Of a stretch of 34,513 nucleotides of DNA, positions 8,181 through 16,276 are shown piece after piece (the stretch's first letter is position 1; the number at the start of each line of letters is the position of its first letter). Source of the stretch: DASXBA01 sp046729895 (lineage in GTDB: Bacteria; Actinomycetota; Thermoleophilia; Solirubrobacterales; Thermoleophilaceae). The stretch covers positions 1 to 34,513 of the forward strand of contig JBKPHP010000177.1 in the NCBI GenBank assembly GCA_046729895.1, read 5' to 3'. The translations under genes were made by a program, and so were the position numbers. A model generated the notes under the pieces. It had not been told where the DNA came from and ran no database searches. It worked only from the letters and a program-made list of their open reading frames with translations.

Positions 8181-8909
8181 CTACGACCGATGGTGGTTCA
8201 CGACTTCGACGTTGTTGCCGTCGGGATCCAGGACGTAGCCGGCGTAGTAGCCGGGGTGGTACCGCGGGCGTTCGCCGGGTGGGCCGTTGCTGCGGTACCC
8301 GGCGTCGGTGGCGGCCTCGTGAAAGCCGCGGACGTCGGCGTCCTCGTCCGTGGGGAAAGCCAGGTGGAGGTTCTCGGTCGGCGTTCCGCGCACCAGCGAG
8401 AACGAGCCGCTGGCACCGGCGAACCGCACGCGATCGGGCGTGTGGTCGCTTAGCCGCAGGCCCGCGTACGGGGCGATCGTCTCGTAGTAGCGTCTGGCCG
8501 CGCCGACGTCGGCCACCCGGATCCAGAGATGGTCGATGATTCCGCCGTGGCGCAGTTCGCCGTGGTGGACGGCCTCGGCGCTGTTGCCGTCGGGATCCAG
8601 CAGGAATGCTCCGTAGTAGTCGCTGCGGTACTCGGGCCTCGGTCCCGGCGCCCCGTCATCGGCGTATCCGGCCTCGGTGCCCGCCCGCCAGAACCCGTCG
8701 ACCTGCTCGCGGGAGGGTGAGACGAAGGCGACGTGCAGCCGCCGGGTTGGGGGATTTGCCTCATCGGCGCCGGTGAGCTGGAAGTCCCCCCACTCCGAGA
8801 ACGCGCCGGTCTGGTAGGTCCGATCGATGCCGAGCGGGATCAGGACGGTGTCGTAGAAGCGCTCGGACGCGGCCCTGTCGGTGACGCGGATCGTCACGTG
8901 GTCGAACAT
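8181..8909 (-). CDS. VOC (glyoxalase/bleomycin resistance) protein with two domains
   Basis: 242 aa made of two tandem vicinal-oxygen-chelate modules. The first runs from MFDHVTIRVTDRAASERFY to DPDGNSAEAVHHG (about residues 1-120), the second from HLWIRVADVGAARRYYETIA to DPDGNNVEVVNHH (about 125-240). Each ends in the family's DPDGN-x-[VA]E strand with a potential metal-binding glutamate. The ATG at 8909 overlaps the TGA of the upstream P1 peptidase gene by one base, so the two are probably translated as an operon; the nitronate monooxygenase follows three bases after this stop. Substrate unknown; dioxygenase, lyase or binding protein are all possible. Confidence 0.88.
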   Translation of the reverse strand: MFDHVTIRVTDRAASERFYDTVLIPLGIDRTYQTGAFSEWGDFQLTGADEANPPTRRLHVAFVSPSREQVDGFWRAGTEAGYADDGAPGPRPEYRSDYYGAFLLDPDGNSAEAVHHGELRHGGIIDHLWIRVADVGAARRYYETIAPYAGLRLSDHTPDRVRFAGASGSFSLVRGTPTENLHLAFPTDEDADVRGFHEAATDAGYRSNGPPGERPRYHPGYYAGYVLDPDGNNVEVVNHHRS

Positions 8910-9898
8910 CAGCCCGAGCTCCCTGACGATGGGGGAGCAGCTTCCGGGTCGGCCTGGCGCACCGCGTCCCGAATCGCGGCCGCCGTGAGGGTTGCGGCGA
9001 CCGTGCCCAGAACCGTGAGCGACCATGAGGCCGCAGCACCGGGCGCAGCGGGAGGCCAGGGCCCGGAGGCGAGGCAGAAGACGATGTCGCCGTCCAACGG
9101 GGTGAAGGCGGGGTCGACGGCTCGAGCGATCCCGGCGCTCGCGCTTCGGGCCACGATGCCGCAGCCCCGCTTGTCGAGCGCCGCATCGGTGCAGACGCAG
9201 GCGAGCGTCGTGCTCTGACCGGGGCGTACGGTCCAGTCGGGGAGCTGTGGCGTGTCCCGGATCAGCTCGGCGCTTCGGAGCAGCTCGCCGTCGTCGCCGT
9301 GCGGGCCGCCAAGCACCTCGCCGCCCTCGGCGATCACATCTCCCGAGGCGTTGGCTACCGCGATCGCCGCGAGCGTCTCGCCGCCAGCCAGCCTCCCCGC
9401 CGCGTAGCCCACGCCGCCCGGCGTAGCTCTCTCCCGCCCGAGGACCTTCCCCACGGCGGCTCCCGCGCCCGCTCCGATGCGACCCCGCCTCGGGATGCCC
9501 CGGGCAGCCGCCTCGCAGGCGGCGTAGCCCTCCTCCGGCCCTGGTCGCCTGCCGGGCTCTCCCTCGGCGAGGTCGAACACCACGGCGGTGGGCACGAGCG
9601 GGATCACGCCCACCGGCGTCGGCCGGCCGAGGCCCCGCTCCTCGAGCCAGCGCACTACTCCGTCTGCCGCCCCAAGCCCGAAGGCGCTCCCGCCTGTGAG
9701 CAACACGGCGGTCGGCCCCTCGGCGTTCGCGAGCGGCGACAACGCCTCGAGCTCGCGGGCGCCGGTGCCGCCACCGCGCACCTCAACCGCGCCCCGGGTC
9801 GCCGCGGGGGCGATGAGGACCGTGCAGCCGGTGCGCGACTCGACGTCGGTCCAATGGCCGACCTCGAAACCCTCGGGCGGCGGGAGCGCAGCGCTCAC
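8909..9898 (-). CDS. P1-family peptidase (DmpA-type Ntn hydrolase)
   Basis: 329 aa. Features of family S58/P1: an N-terminal GFEVGHWTDVESRTGCTVLI block, LTGGSAFGLGAADGVVRWLEE, and the autoprocessing site GQSTTLACVCTDAALDK, where cleavage before a Thr/Ser creates the nucleophile of the small subunit. Members are aminopeptidases or beta-peptidyl hydrolases. The start is a GTG without a good Shine-Dalgarno; it lies 36 bases after the stop of the DUF899 gene on the same strand, so the cluster DUF899 - P1 peptidase - VOC - nitronate monooxygenase may be one operon. The tail (SSGSSG) is low complexity. Confidence 0.88.
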   Translation of the reverse strand: MSAALPPPEGFEVGHWTDVESRTGCTVLIAPAATRGAVEVRGGGTGARELEALSPLANAEGPTAVLLTGGSAFGLGAADGVVRWLEERGLGRPTPVGVIPLVPTAVVFDLAEGEPGRRPGPEEGYAACEAAARGIPRRGRIGAGAGAAVGKVLGRERATPGGVGYAAGRLAGGETLAAIAVANASGDVIAEGGEVLGGPHGDDGELLRSAELIRDTPQLPDWTVRPGQSTTLACVCTDAALDKRGCGIVARSASAGIARAVDPAFTPLDGDIVFCLASGPWPPAAPGAAASWSLTVLGTVAATLTAAAIRDAVRQADPEAAPPSSGSSG

Positions 9899-9934
9899 TG
9901 AAGGACTACTGCCAGCGACTCGAACTTGCGCGGA

Positions 9935-10687
9935 TCAGCCGCTCGCCCTGGCGGCGGGCTCCTCGTACTCGTCGTGGCGGCGGAGCCAGACGGTCTCCTC
10001 GCCCTCCTCGTGGCGGCCCATCGGCGCCCGGTCGAGCAGGCCGTAGTAGGCCATCGCAGGCTCGAGGCCACGCGCGGTGGTCACGTACGTCCGGTAGACG
10101 GTGCCGTCCGACAGCGCGTAGGCGCTCAGGCCCGGCCCCTCGGCGACGTAACCGGCGACGTCCGTGCCGCTCCGCTCCGCCATGTGCTTGACCGCGGGTG
10201 GGATCTCGCCCTCGAGGAACGGCTTCAGCTCCTCCTCGGTGGGCGCGAAGCCGAGATCGCGGTGAAAGTCGTCGCCGACGGTCGAGACCCAGTCGAGGCT
10301 CCAGCCCATCCGCTGCCTGTAGGCGAGCAGCCGCTCGAGCGGCGCGCGCGAGGAGAGGATCAGCGTCACGTCGCGGGCCCTCAGGTGGACCGCGTTTGGG
10401 TCGAGGGTGTCCGTGATCGAGGAGCAGACGGTGCATCCGGCCTCGTACACAGGACCGAACATGAAGTGGTAGATGAGCAGCTGCGAGCGCCCATCGAAGA
10501 GGTCGGCGAGCGACTTGGTCCCGTCCTCGGTCTCGAAGCTGTAGTCCTTCTCGACCGGAACCCAGGGCAGCTTCCGGCGCTGCTCGGCGAGCTCGTCGTT
10601 CATCCGGGTGAGCTCCTTCTCTCGCTTGAGCAACTCGTCGCGGGCGGCTTGCCACTCCTCGCGCGTTCCCACTTTGTGGTTCGTCAT
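9935..10687 (-). CDS. DUF899 family thioredoxin-like protein
   Basis: 250 aa. It starts MTNHKVGTREEWQAARDELL followed by KREKELTRMNDELAEQRRKLP, the conserved DUF899 opening, then WVPVEKDYSFETEDG, LADLFDGRSQLLIYHFMFGP and GCTVCSSITDTL. The CxxC in CTVC is at about residues 86-89, within a thioredoxin-like fold. The family is often annotated as thioredoxin-like or dithiol-disulfide isomerase-related, without a firm reaction. AAGGAGG lies eight bases upstream of the ATG. It heads the leftward cluster with the P1 peptidase and is divergent from the LLM oxidoreductase at 10819. Confidence 0.87.
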   Translation of the reverse strand: MTNHKVGTREEWQAARDELLKREKELTRMNDELAEQRRKLPWVPVEKDYSFETEDGTKSLADLFDGRSQLLIYHFMFGPVYEAGCTVCSSITDTLDPNAVHLRARDVTLILSSRAPLERLLAYRQRMGWSLDWVSTVGDDFHRDLGFAPTEEELKPFLEGEIPPAVKHMAERSGTDVAGYVAEGPGLSAYALSDGTVYRTYVTTARGLEPAMAYYGLLDRAPMGRHEEGEETVWLRRHDEYEEPAARASG

Positions 10688-10818
10688 CCCGTCGCCTCCT
10701 TCGTTGCGGGTTGGATCGATGGCGGCTACCTGGAGCCTCCGAACTTATCGGTCCCCGATGGGGGCTGATCGCGAAGAAGCTCCCAGCATCCCAAGCGCAA
10801 GCGGAGTGAAGTAGGTTC

Positions 10819-11742
10819 GTGCCCGTGGCGGCCGGTGGCGGTCAGGAGCCCCTCCATTTCGGGATCTCCGTTGTCCCGGCGACCGAGAGGCTCGACGAGG
10901 TGCGCGAGCTCGTGCACGCGGCCGACGAAGCCGCACTCGACGTCATCGGCATCCAGGATCATCCCTACCAGCGGCATTTCCTCGACACCTGGTCGCTGAT
11001 GCCGACGCTGCTCGCCGAGACGAAGCGCATCTCGTTCTTCACAGACGTGGCGAACCTGCCCCTGCGGCCGCCTGCCGTGATGGCGAAGGCCGCCGCGTCG
11101 CTCGACGTGCTGAGCGGCGGGCGCTTCGAGCTCGGCCTGGGCGCCGGCGGCCTCCGCGATCTGATTGCGAACTTTGGCGGTCCGCGGCGAACGCCAGGCG
11201 AATCCGTGGAGGCGCTCGAAGAGGCGATCGATGTGATCAGGCTCTTGTGGTCCGAGGAACGCTCGGTCTCCTTCGAGGGGAAGCACTACAGCCTCCACGA
11301 CGCGCGCCCCGGTCCCCGACCTTCGCATTCGATCGGGATCTGGGTGGGGGCGTTCAGGCCACGGATGATCCGGCTCGTGGGTCGGAAGGCGGACGGCTGG
11401 CTGCCTTCGCTCGGGGTGCTCACACGTGACGAGCTGCGCTCGGGCAACGAGCAGATCGACGCGGCGGCCGAGAAAGCGGGCCGTGACCCGAGCTCGATCC
11501 GGCGGATCATCAACCTGCAGGGCGTGATCGGCGAGGAGCGCGCCCCGCCCCGGTCGGAGCTCCCGGTCGGGTACCTGGCCGGCGAACCGCTCGCCGGGTC
11601 GGCCGACTGGTGGGTCGACACGCTGGCTGGCTTGGTCGACGACGGCTTCGACACGCTCGTCTTCTGGCCCGTGGTGGACACGGGCGGCCAGGTCGAGCTG
11701 TTCGCAGGCGACGTCGTGCCGCACCTCCGCCGGTCCGGCTGA
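10819..11742 (+). CDS. LLM-class (luciferase-like) flavin-dependent oxidoreductase
   Basis: 307 aa TIM-barrel protein of the bacterial luciferase superfamily, using FMN or F420. Visible blocks: HFGISVVPATERLDEVRELV, GIQDHPYQRHFLDTWSLMPTL, LPLRPPAVMAKAAASLDVLS and GGRFELGLGAGG, and a C-terminal WVDTLAGLVDDGFDTLVFWP. The GTG start is preceded by GGAG and AGTAGG. An in-frame GTG at 10825 is an alternative. In this bacterial group F420 is the likelier cofactor, but the sequence alone does not decide it. Its end faces the NhaA fusion gene. Confidence 0.88.
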   Translation: MPVAAGGGQEPLHFGISVVPATERLDEVRELVHAADEAALDVIGIQDHPYQRHFLDTWSLMPTLLAETKRISFFTDVANLPLRPPAVMAKAAASLDVLSGGRFELGLGAGGLRDLIANFGGPRRTPGESVEALEEAIDVIRLLWSEERSVSFEGKHYSLHDARPGPRPSHSIGIWVGAFRPRMIRLVGRKADGWLPSLGVLTRDELRSGNEQIDAAAEKAGRDPSSIRRIINLQGVIGEERAPPRSELPVGYLAGEPLAGSADWWVDTLAGLVDDGFDTLVFWPVVDTGGQVELFAGDVVPHLRRSG

Positions 11743-11766
11743 TCCTCAGAGCGTTCCGGCTCACGG

Positions 11767-13695
11767 CTAGCGGCGAATGAGCTGAGGCTCCGGCGGACGA
11801 CCGGCCTGGTCACCGAGCCGTGCGCGCCACGCCGCTGTCCGCACGGCCGCCGTGAGCGTGTCGATGTCGTATGCCCCCCGGTGGCGTCGTCCATTGATGA
11901 AGAAGCTGGGAGTGCCGGCCACTCCGCTCGCGTCCGCGGTGGCAACGTCGTCGGCCACGCGCTCGGCGTGCTCACGACGGCGTAGCTCATCCCAGAAGCG
12001 CTCCAGGTCGAGACCCAGTTCCGCCGCGTAGCGCCCCAGGTCGGGGGCCGTCAGGGCGTCCTGGTGGTCGAGGAGCTTGTCGTGCATGTCCCAGAAGCGG
12101 CCCTGGGCGGCTGCCGCCTCCGCGGCCTCCGCCGCCATCTGCGTATTCGGGTGGACGTCGTTCAGCGGCAGGTGCCGCCAGACATAGCGGAGCTCGTGGC
12201 CGAACGAGTCGAGCAGCTCGCGGATGACGACCTCGGCCTGACCGCAGTACGGGCACTCGTAGTCGCCGTACTCGACCAAGGTGACCGGAGCGTCATTGGA
12301 GCCGCGGATGTGGTCACGGCCGAGGTCGACGTCCTCCGATAGGTCGAGGATCTCCTCGGCGGTGCCCGCGAGCTGCCGGGCCCGCACCGGGTCGGGCAGG
12401 CGTGCGATGACCCGGACCACGATCCACGCCAGTAGCGATGCGAGCAGGGCTGCGGCCAGGACGCCGAGCTTCGCCTCCTCGAGCTGCTGCCCGCGGAAGG
12501 CGTGGCTCGAGATCAAGAGCGAAACGGTGAACCCGACCCCGGCGACCGTCCCGCCGAGGGTGAGGACGGGCCAGCTCAACGCGGGACGGAGCCCCCCGAG
12601 CTTGGGCCGCGTGGCCAACCAGCTCGCGCCGAGGATTCCGAGCGGCTTCCCCAAGACGTATCCGAAGACGATCCCAAGCGTTATCGGGGACCGCATCGCA
12701 TCGCCGAGCAGCGTGCCGTTCAGGTGTATGCCGGCGTTCGCCAGGGCGAACAGGGGCACGATCACGAAGCTCGTCCAGGGGTGGTAGCGGTACTGCAGCC
12801 GCTCGTTTGGTGAGATGGCCGACGCCACGCTCAGCTGCGCCGACCGAGCAAGCTGCGCCGTCGGCTGCTCGCGGAAGGAGCGCGCTTGCTCGGTGAACCT
12901 TTCGAGGTCGGTGCGCGTCGGCGGATAAGCAGTGACGGCGAGGCCGATCGCCAGCCCCGCGATGATGGGATCGATACCGGACTCGAAGAGCGCGACCCAG
13001 AAGGCGACGCCCAGGAGGAAGACGGCCTGCCGCCGCCAGGCGATCGGCGCGTACCGAAGCGGTAGCAGGATGCAGTAGAGCCCTGCGGCGACGGCGAGCG
13101 GAACGAGCGAGACGTGCTCCGTATAGGCGGTCGCGATCACCACCAGGGCCGCGAGGTCGTCCGCCACCGCGAGCGTGAGCATGAAGACGCGCAGGCGCGT
13201 ACCACGGCGAGCAAGCAGGGCAAGCACGCCGAGGGCGAAGGCCGTGTCGGTCGACATGGCCGCGCCGAACCCGTGCGCGCCACTCCCGCCGGCGTTGAAC
13301 ACGAGGTAGATCGCCACCGGCAATGCCATCCCCCCGGCCGCCGCGACCACCGGGAGCGCGATGCGCCGCCGCTCGCGCAGCTCTCCCGTGTCGATCTCTC
13401 GCTTGGCCTCGAGCCCGACGACCAGGAAGAAGAACGTCATCAGGCCGTTGTTCACCCAGTGCCGCAGATCCTGGGAGATCCCGGCATCCCCGAGGCTGAT
13501 GGAGAGCTTCGTCGTCCAGACCGACTCGTAGGAGCTCGACCAGGGCGAGTTCGCCCACAGGAGCGCGGCGACCGCTGCGCACAGCAAGACCACGGCGCTG
13601 CCGGTCTCCGTGCTCAGGAAGTCGCGCACCGGCGACGCGACGTTCCGCGCCCATGCCGTGCGGCCTGTAAATGGCGCCGCCGAGCTCTCGTTCAC
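11767..13695 (-). CDS. nhaA: Na+/H+ antiporter NhaA fused to a DsbA-like thioredoxin domain
   Basis: 642 aa in two parts. Residues about 20-432 are a complete NhaA with the ion-binding pair Asp179-Asp180 in LAVADDLAAL, Asp150 in MSTDTAFALG and Lys350 in GKPLGILGASW, equivalent to the key Asp163/164, Asp133 and Lys300 of the E. coli protein. After a charged linker (433-465), residues about 466-625 form a DsbA/thioredoxin domain: VTLVEYGDYECPYCGQAEVV with CPYC at 481-484, and the cis-proline loop GTPSFFING (Pro596). NhaA has both ends in the cytoplasm, so the thioredoxin part would be cytoplasmic. GTG start; TAGTCT lies 11 bases upstream. The fusion is known in other actinobacteria. Confidence 0.93.
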   Translation of the reverse strand: MNESSAAPFTGRTAWARNVASPVRDFLSTETGSAVVLLCAAVAALLWANSPWSSSYESVWTTKLSISLGDAGISQDLRHWVNNGLMTFFFLVVGLEAKREIDTGELRERRRIALPVVAAAGGMALPVAIYLVFNAGGSGAHGFGAAMSTDTAFALGVLALLARRGTRLRVFMLTLAVADDLAALVVIATAYTEHVSLVPLAVAAGLYCILLPLRYAPIAWRRQAVFLLGVAFWVALFESGIDPIIAGLAIGLAVTAYPPTRTDLERFTEQARSFREQPTAQLARSAQLSVASAISPNERLQYRYHPWTSFVIVPLFALANAGIHLNGTLLGDAMRSPITLGIVFGYVLGKPLGILGASWLATRPKLGGLRPALSWPVLTLGGTVAGVGFTVSLLISSHAFRGQQLEEAKLGVLAAALLASLLAWIVVRVIARLPDPVRARQLAGTAEEILDLSEDVDLGRDHIRGSNDAPVTLVEYGDYECPYCGQAEVVIRELLDSFGHELRYVWRHLPLNDVHPNTQMAAEAAEAAAAQGRFWDMHDKLLDHQDALTAPDLGRYAAELGLDLERFWDELRRREHAERVADDVATADASGVAGTPSFFINGRRHRGAYDIDTLTAAVRTAAWRARLGDQAGRPPEPQLIRR

Positions 13696-13792
13696 GATGG
13701 TTTTCGAGACTACCCATGCGGCACCCGGCCGCCTATACGTCGCCGGTAGCAGGGCAAAGAGTCACCCCACACGCAACAGCGCCGCGGCAGCC

Positions 13793-14581
13793 TCAAGTCA
13801 GGCGGGGAGTCTCGTCCACGGCGGCCAGCAGCCCGGCGGCGTCGTAGCGGCGCGTCTCGATGTAGCGCCACGGCTGCGAGCGTGATTCGTCGTGCGGCAC
13901 TGCACTGCGGCGCCAAGCGAAGCGGTCTGCCACCTCGCCCGTCTCGGGGTGGCTGCGCGTGTAGTGAATGATCTCGCCGTTGGCAATCTTCTCGTGCGGG
14001 TCCGTGGACCAGCTGAGGAAGTCCCGCTGCGACATGTCCTCGAGGCGAGCCCGGAAGGCCCCGATGAGCTCGCCGTGGCACACGAGTAGGGCCCGACCCG
14101 AGGAGCAGTCCCGGCGAAGCCGGTCGAGCAGCCCCAGCAGGCGGGCGCTCACCTCGGCGATCGACTCGCCGTTCGGCGGTCGCCAGTAAAACGGCGAGGC
14201 CGCCTTGTCCGCGAGCTCGGCCGCGTAATGCTCCCGACGCTCGAGCCCCGTCAGGCGGTCGAGATCGCCCCAGGAGCGCTCGCGAAGCGCCGGGTGGAGG
14301 ACCCATTCCGCACCGGGCAGCGATAGGCGCCCCGCGGTCTCCATTGCGCGGACGTACTCGGAGGTGTAGTAGCGGTCGAACCCGTCGGGAAAAGCGTTCC
14401 GTAGCCACGCGCCCGATCGCTCGGCCTGGACGATCCCCTGATCCGTGAGCCGCCAGAAAGAGCTGTGGCGCTCACGCAGGCGCTTGAGCATCGAGTCGTC
14501 CCCCGCGCGCTCTCGGCGAACAGCCTCGTTTCCCTCGCTCTCCCCGTGCCGGACGAGGACCACGTCCAGCGGCAGCTCCAC
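13793..14581 (-). CDS. Histidine phosphatase family protein
   Basis: 262 aa phosphoglycerate-mutase-like phosphatase. The catalytic RHGESEGN motif is at residues 11-18 (His12 is the phospho-acceptor), Arg/Glu follow in YYTSEYVRAMETAG and LRERSWGDLDRLTG, and the second catalytic histidine is in LLVCHGELIGAFR. Length and the long insert around ELADKAASPFYWRPPNGES exceed small PhoE/CobC types. Substrate is not predictable. GTG start; TAGACT lies eight bases upstream on the coding strand and there is no Shine-Dalgarno, so a leaderless transcript is likely. The gene is divergent from the VOC gene at 14709. Confidence 0.88.
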   Translation of the reverse strand: MELPLDVVLVRHGESEGNEAVRRERAGDDSMLKRLRERHSSFWRLTDQGIVQAERSGAWLRNAFPDGFDRYYTSEYVRAMETAGRLSLPGAEWVLHPALRERSWGDLDRLTGLERREHYAAELADKAASPFYWRPPNGESIAEVSARLLGLLDRLRRDCSSGRALLVCHGELIGAFRARLEDMSQRDFLSWSTDPHEKIANGEIIHYTRSHPETGEVADRFAWRRSAVPHDESRSQPWRYIETRRYDAAGLLAAVDETPRLT

Positions 14582-14621
14582 GGTCGTCGAGTCTATTCGC
14601 GCGGATCTGAGCCGCGGTGGG

Positions 14622-14675
14622 GTAGGGACGGCTGTGCCAGTAGCGTCGCGATCTCTGTGACCGTCCCTACGTAGG
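14622..14675. promoter_or_regulatory. Long-spaced 10-bp inverted repeat with an adjoining palindrome
   Basis: GTAGGGACGG at 14622-14631 is repeated as its exact reverse complement CCGTCCCTAC at 14661-14670, with 29 bases between. The second arm also opens a perfect 10-bp palindrome CCTACGTAGG (14666-14675). The element lies between the divergent histidine phosphatase and VOC genes. It could be a paired operator or an RNA stem in the VOC leader. Confidence 0.5.
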
Positions 14676-14708
14676 CTGCCGCGACGACGAGTACGAGGAG
14701 CAGATCAA

Positions 14709-15497
14709 ATGAGCGAGCGCAACGGATATCAGCCAGGAGTCCCATGCTGGATCGACACCTGGCAGCCCGACGCCGCCGCCGCCGTGGCCTTCTACACGGA
14801 GCTCTTCAGATGGGAGACGGAGGACACGATGCCGCCCGACACGCCGGGCCAGCACTTCATGTGCAGGCTCCGCGGCCGCGACGTCGCCGCTATCGCCTCA
14901 CGACCGGAGGGTTCGCCGTCGGCGACCGCCTGGACTACCTACGTTTGGGTGGAGAGCGCGGAGGAGGCCGCCGCGAACGCGGCCGACTCCGGCGGGAGCG
15001 CTCTGATGGATCCCTTCGAGAGCCTCGACGGCGGCCGGATAGCGCTTATCGCGGATCCGGCGGGGGCGGCAATCGGCGTCTGGCAGCCCGGTGCACACGG
15101 GGGCGCGCAGCTGATCAACGAGCCGGGTGCGTGGTCCATGAGCCAGCTCAGCACTCCAGACCCCGAGGGTGCCAAGGCGTTCTACGGCCGGGTCTTCGGC
15201 TGGCAGACCGAGATGTTCGGAGAGGCCACGATGTGGCGCCTCCCCGGCTACGTGGGGGGCGAGCCCGAGCAGCCCGTGCCGCGCGACGTCGTCGCCGTGA
15301 TGTCGGCGGGCGGGGTTCCGGCGCAGTGGAGCGTCGACTTCTGGATCGATGACGCCTCCGCCGCCGCGGACAAGACCCCGGGGCTCGGCGGCAGTGTCGT
15401 GGCTCCACTCTCTGAGATCGCGGGCTTCAAGCGCGGGGTCCTGGCGGACCCGCAGGGAGCCGTGTTCTCCGTGAGCCAGCTGCTCCTCGGGCCGTAA
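14709..15497 (+). CDS. Two-domain VOC family protein
   Basis: 262 aa. N-terminal module: YQPGVPCWIDTWQPDAAAAV, AFYTELFRWETEDTMPP, ending IALIADPAGAAIGVWQPG. C-terminal module: WSMSQLSTPDPEGAKAFYG, RVFGWQTEMFG, ending GVLADPQGAVFSVSQL. This is the hydroxylase-like VOC subfamily common in Actinobacteria. It is clearly related to the protein encoded at 20104-20994 (both open with GVPCW-[IV]-DT and share the same layout). GAGGAG lies nine bases before the ATG. No substrate can be named. The gene is preceded by the inverted repeat at 14622-14675. Confidence 0.88.
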   Translation: MSERNGYQPGVPCWIDTWQPDAAAAVAFYTELFRWETEDTMPPDTPGQHFMCRLRGRDVAAIASRPEGSPSATAWTTYVWVESAEEAAANAADSGGSALMDPFESLDGGRIALIADPAGAAIGVWQPGAHGGAQLINEPGAWSMSQLSTPDPEGAKAFYGRVFGWQTEMFGEATMWRLPGYVGGEPEQPVPRDVVAVMSAGGVPAQWSVDFWIDDASAAADKTPGLGGSVVAPLSEIAGFKRGVLADPQGAVFSVSQLLLGP

Positions 15498-15531
15498 CCG
15501 ACCGGGATTCGCGGTGGCGTAGGATCGACCC

Positions 15532-15786
15532 ATGAGTGACGAGAGCATTGCCGGCAGGATCGAGCGCCTGGTGGGGGAGGAGCGGGACCTGCGGCGTCGC
15601 GAGCAGACGGACAGCCCGGACGCCGATGCCCTCGCGGGGAACAGGGAGAGGTTGCGCGCGGTGGAGGTCGAGCTCGACCGCTGCTGGGACCTCTTGCGCC
15701 AGCGGCGGGCTCGAGAGGAGTTCGGGCTCGACCCTGACGATGCAGAGGTGCGCTCGGCCGACACGGTGGAGAACTACGAGCAGTGA
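15532..15786 (+). CDS. DUF2630 family protein
   Basis: 84 aa, charged and probably all-helical: ESIAGRIERLVGEERDLRRR, LRAVEVELDRCWDLLRQRRA and a C-terminal DPDDAEVRSADTVENYEQ. This pattern is the DUF2630 family of short actinobacterial proteins, function unknown. TAGGAT lies six bases before the ATG and no Shine-Dalgarno is present, so the mRNA is probably leaderless. The UBP-type zinc-finger gene follows 30 bases downstream on the same strand. Confidence 0.85.
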   Translation: MSDESIAGRIERLVGEERDLRRREQTDSPDADALAGNRERLRAVEVELDRCWDLLRQRRAREEFGLDPDDAEVRSADTVENYEQ

Positions 15787-15816
15787 GGCCAGCCCGGTCC
15801 ACCTAGAGGTGAATCG

Positions 15817-16140
15817 ATGACCTCCTGCACGCATCTCGATCACGTTCGGATCACGCAGCTCCCTGAGTCCGTCGAGGGATGCGAGGAGTGCTTGCTCGTC
15901 GGAGACCCCTGGCTGCACCTGCGCATCTGCCTGGAGTGCGGCAAGGTCGGGTGTTGCGACGACTCGCCCAACCGCCACGCGAGCGCTCACGCTCGGCGCA
16001 GCGGTCACCCGCTCATTCGATCGCTCCAGCCGGGCGAGGAATGGTCGTGGTGCTTCATCGACGAAGTCGGGCTGCTCATTCCCGACGTGCACGGCAAAAC
16101 GCGCATCCCACCATCGCCCCTTGGGCTGAGCGGGAGCTGA
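15817..16140 (+). CDS. UBP-type zinc-finger protein
   Basis: 107 aa consisting almost wholly of a ZnF-UBP fold. Candidate zinc ligands are Cys4, His6, Cys22, Cys25, Cys38, Cys41, Cys46, His54, His58 and His64 (LRICLECGKVGCCDDSPNRH, then ASAHARRSGHPLI). In eukaryotes this domain binds the free C-terminus of ubiquitin; bacterial stand-alone copies are common in Actinobacteria but their partner is not established. It lies 30 bases after the DUF2630 gene and may be co-transcribed. GAGGTGAATCG before the ATG provides a ribosome site. Confidence 0.88.
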   Translation: MTSCTHLDHVRITQLPESVEGCEECLLVGDPWLHLRICLECGKVGCCDDSPNRHASAHARRSGHPLIRSLQPGEEWSWCFIDEVGLLIPDVHGKTRIPPSPLGLSGS

Positions 16141-16276
16141 GCTTGAGAAGATGAGCTCGCACCCTGCGGGGTCGTGGGGCACGCCACCGCACCCGCGAGC
16201 CGGCCACTGCGTATGCTGACCGGGCGGCGGCGACCGCCTGGTGGCCGCGCGTGATCCTGACGTCCGGAAAGGGTGG

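Noticed and set aside
11755..11780. CGGCTAGCGG, a near match to the dyad core, at about 11765-11774
   Set aside because: It falls on the stop and last codons of the NhaA fusion in a convergent gene pair with no promoter expected; the right arm does not match CCG.
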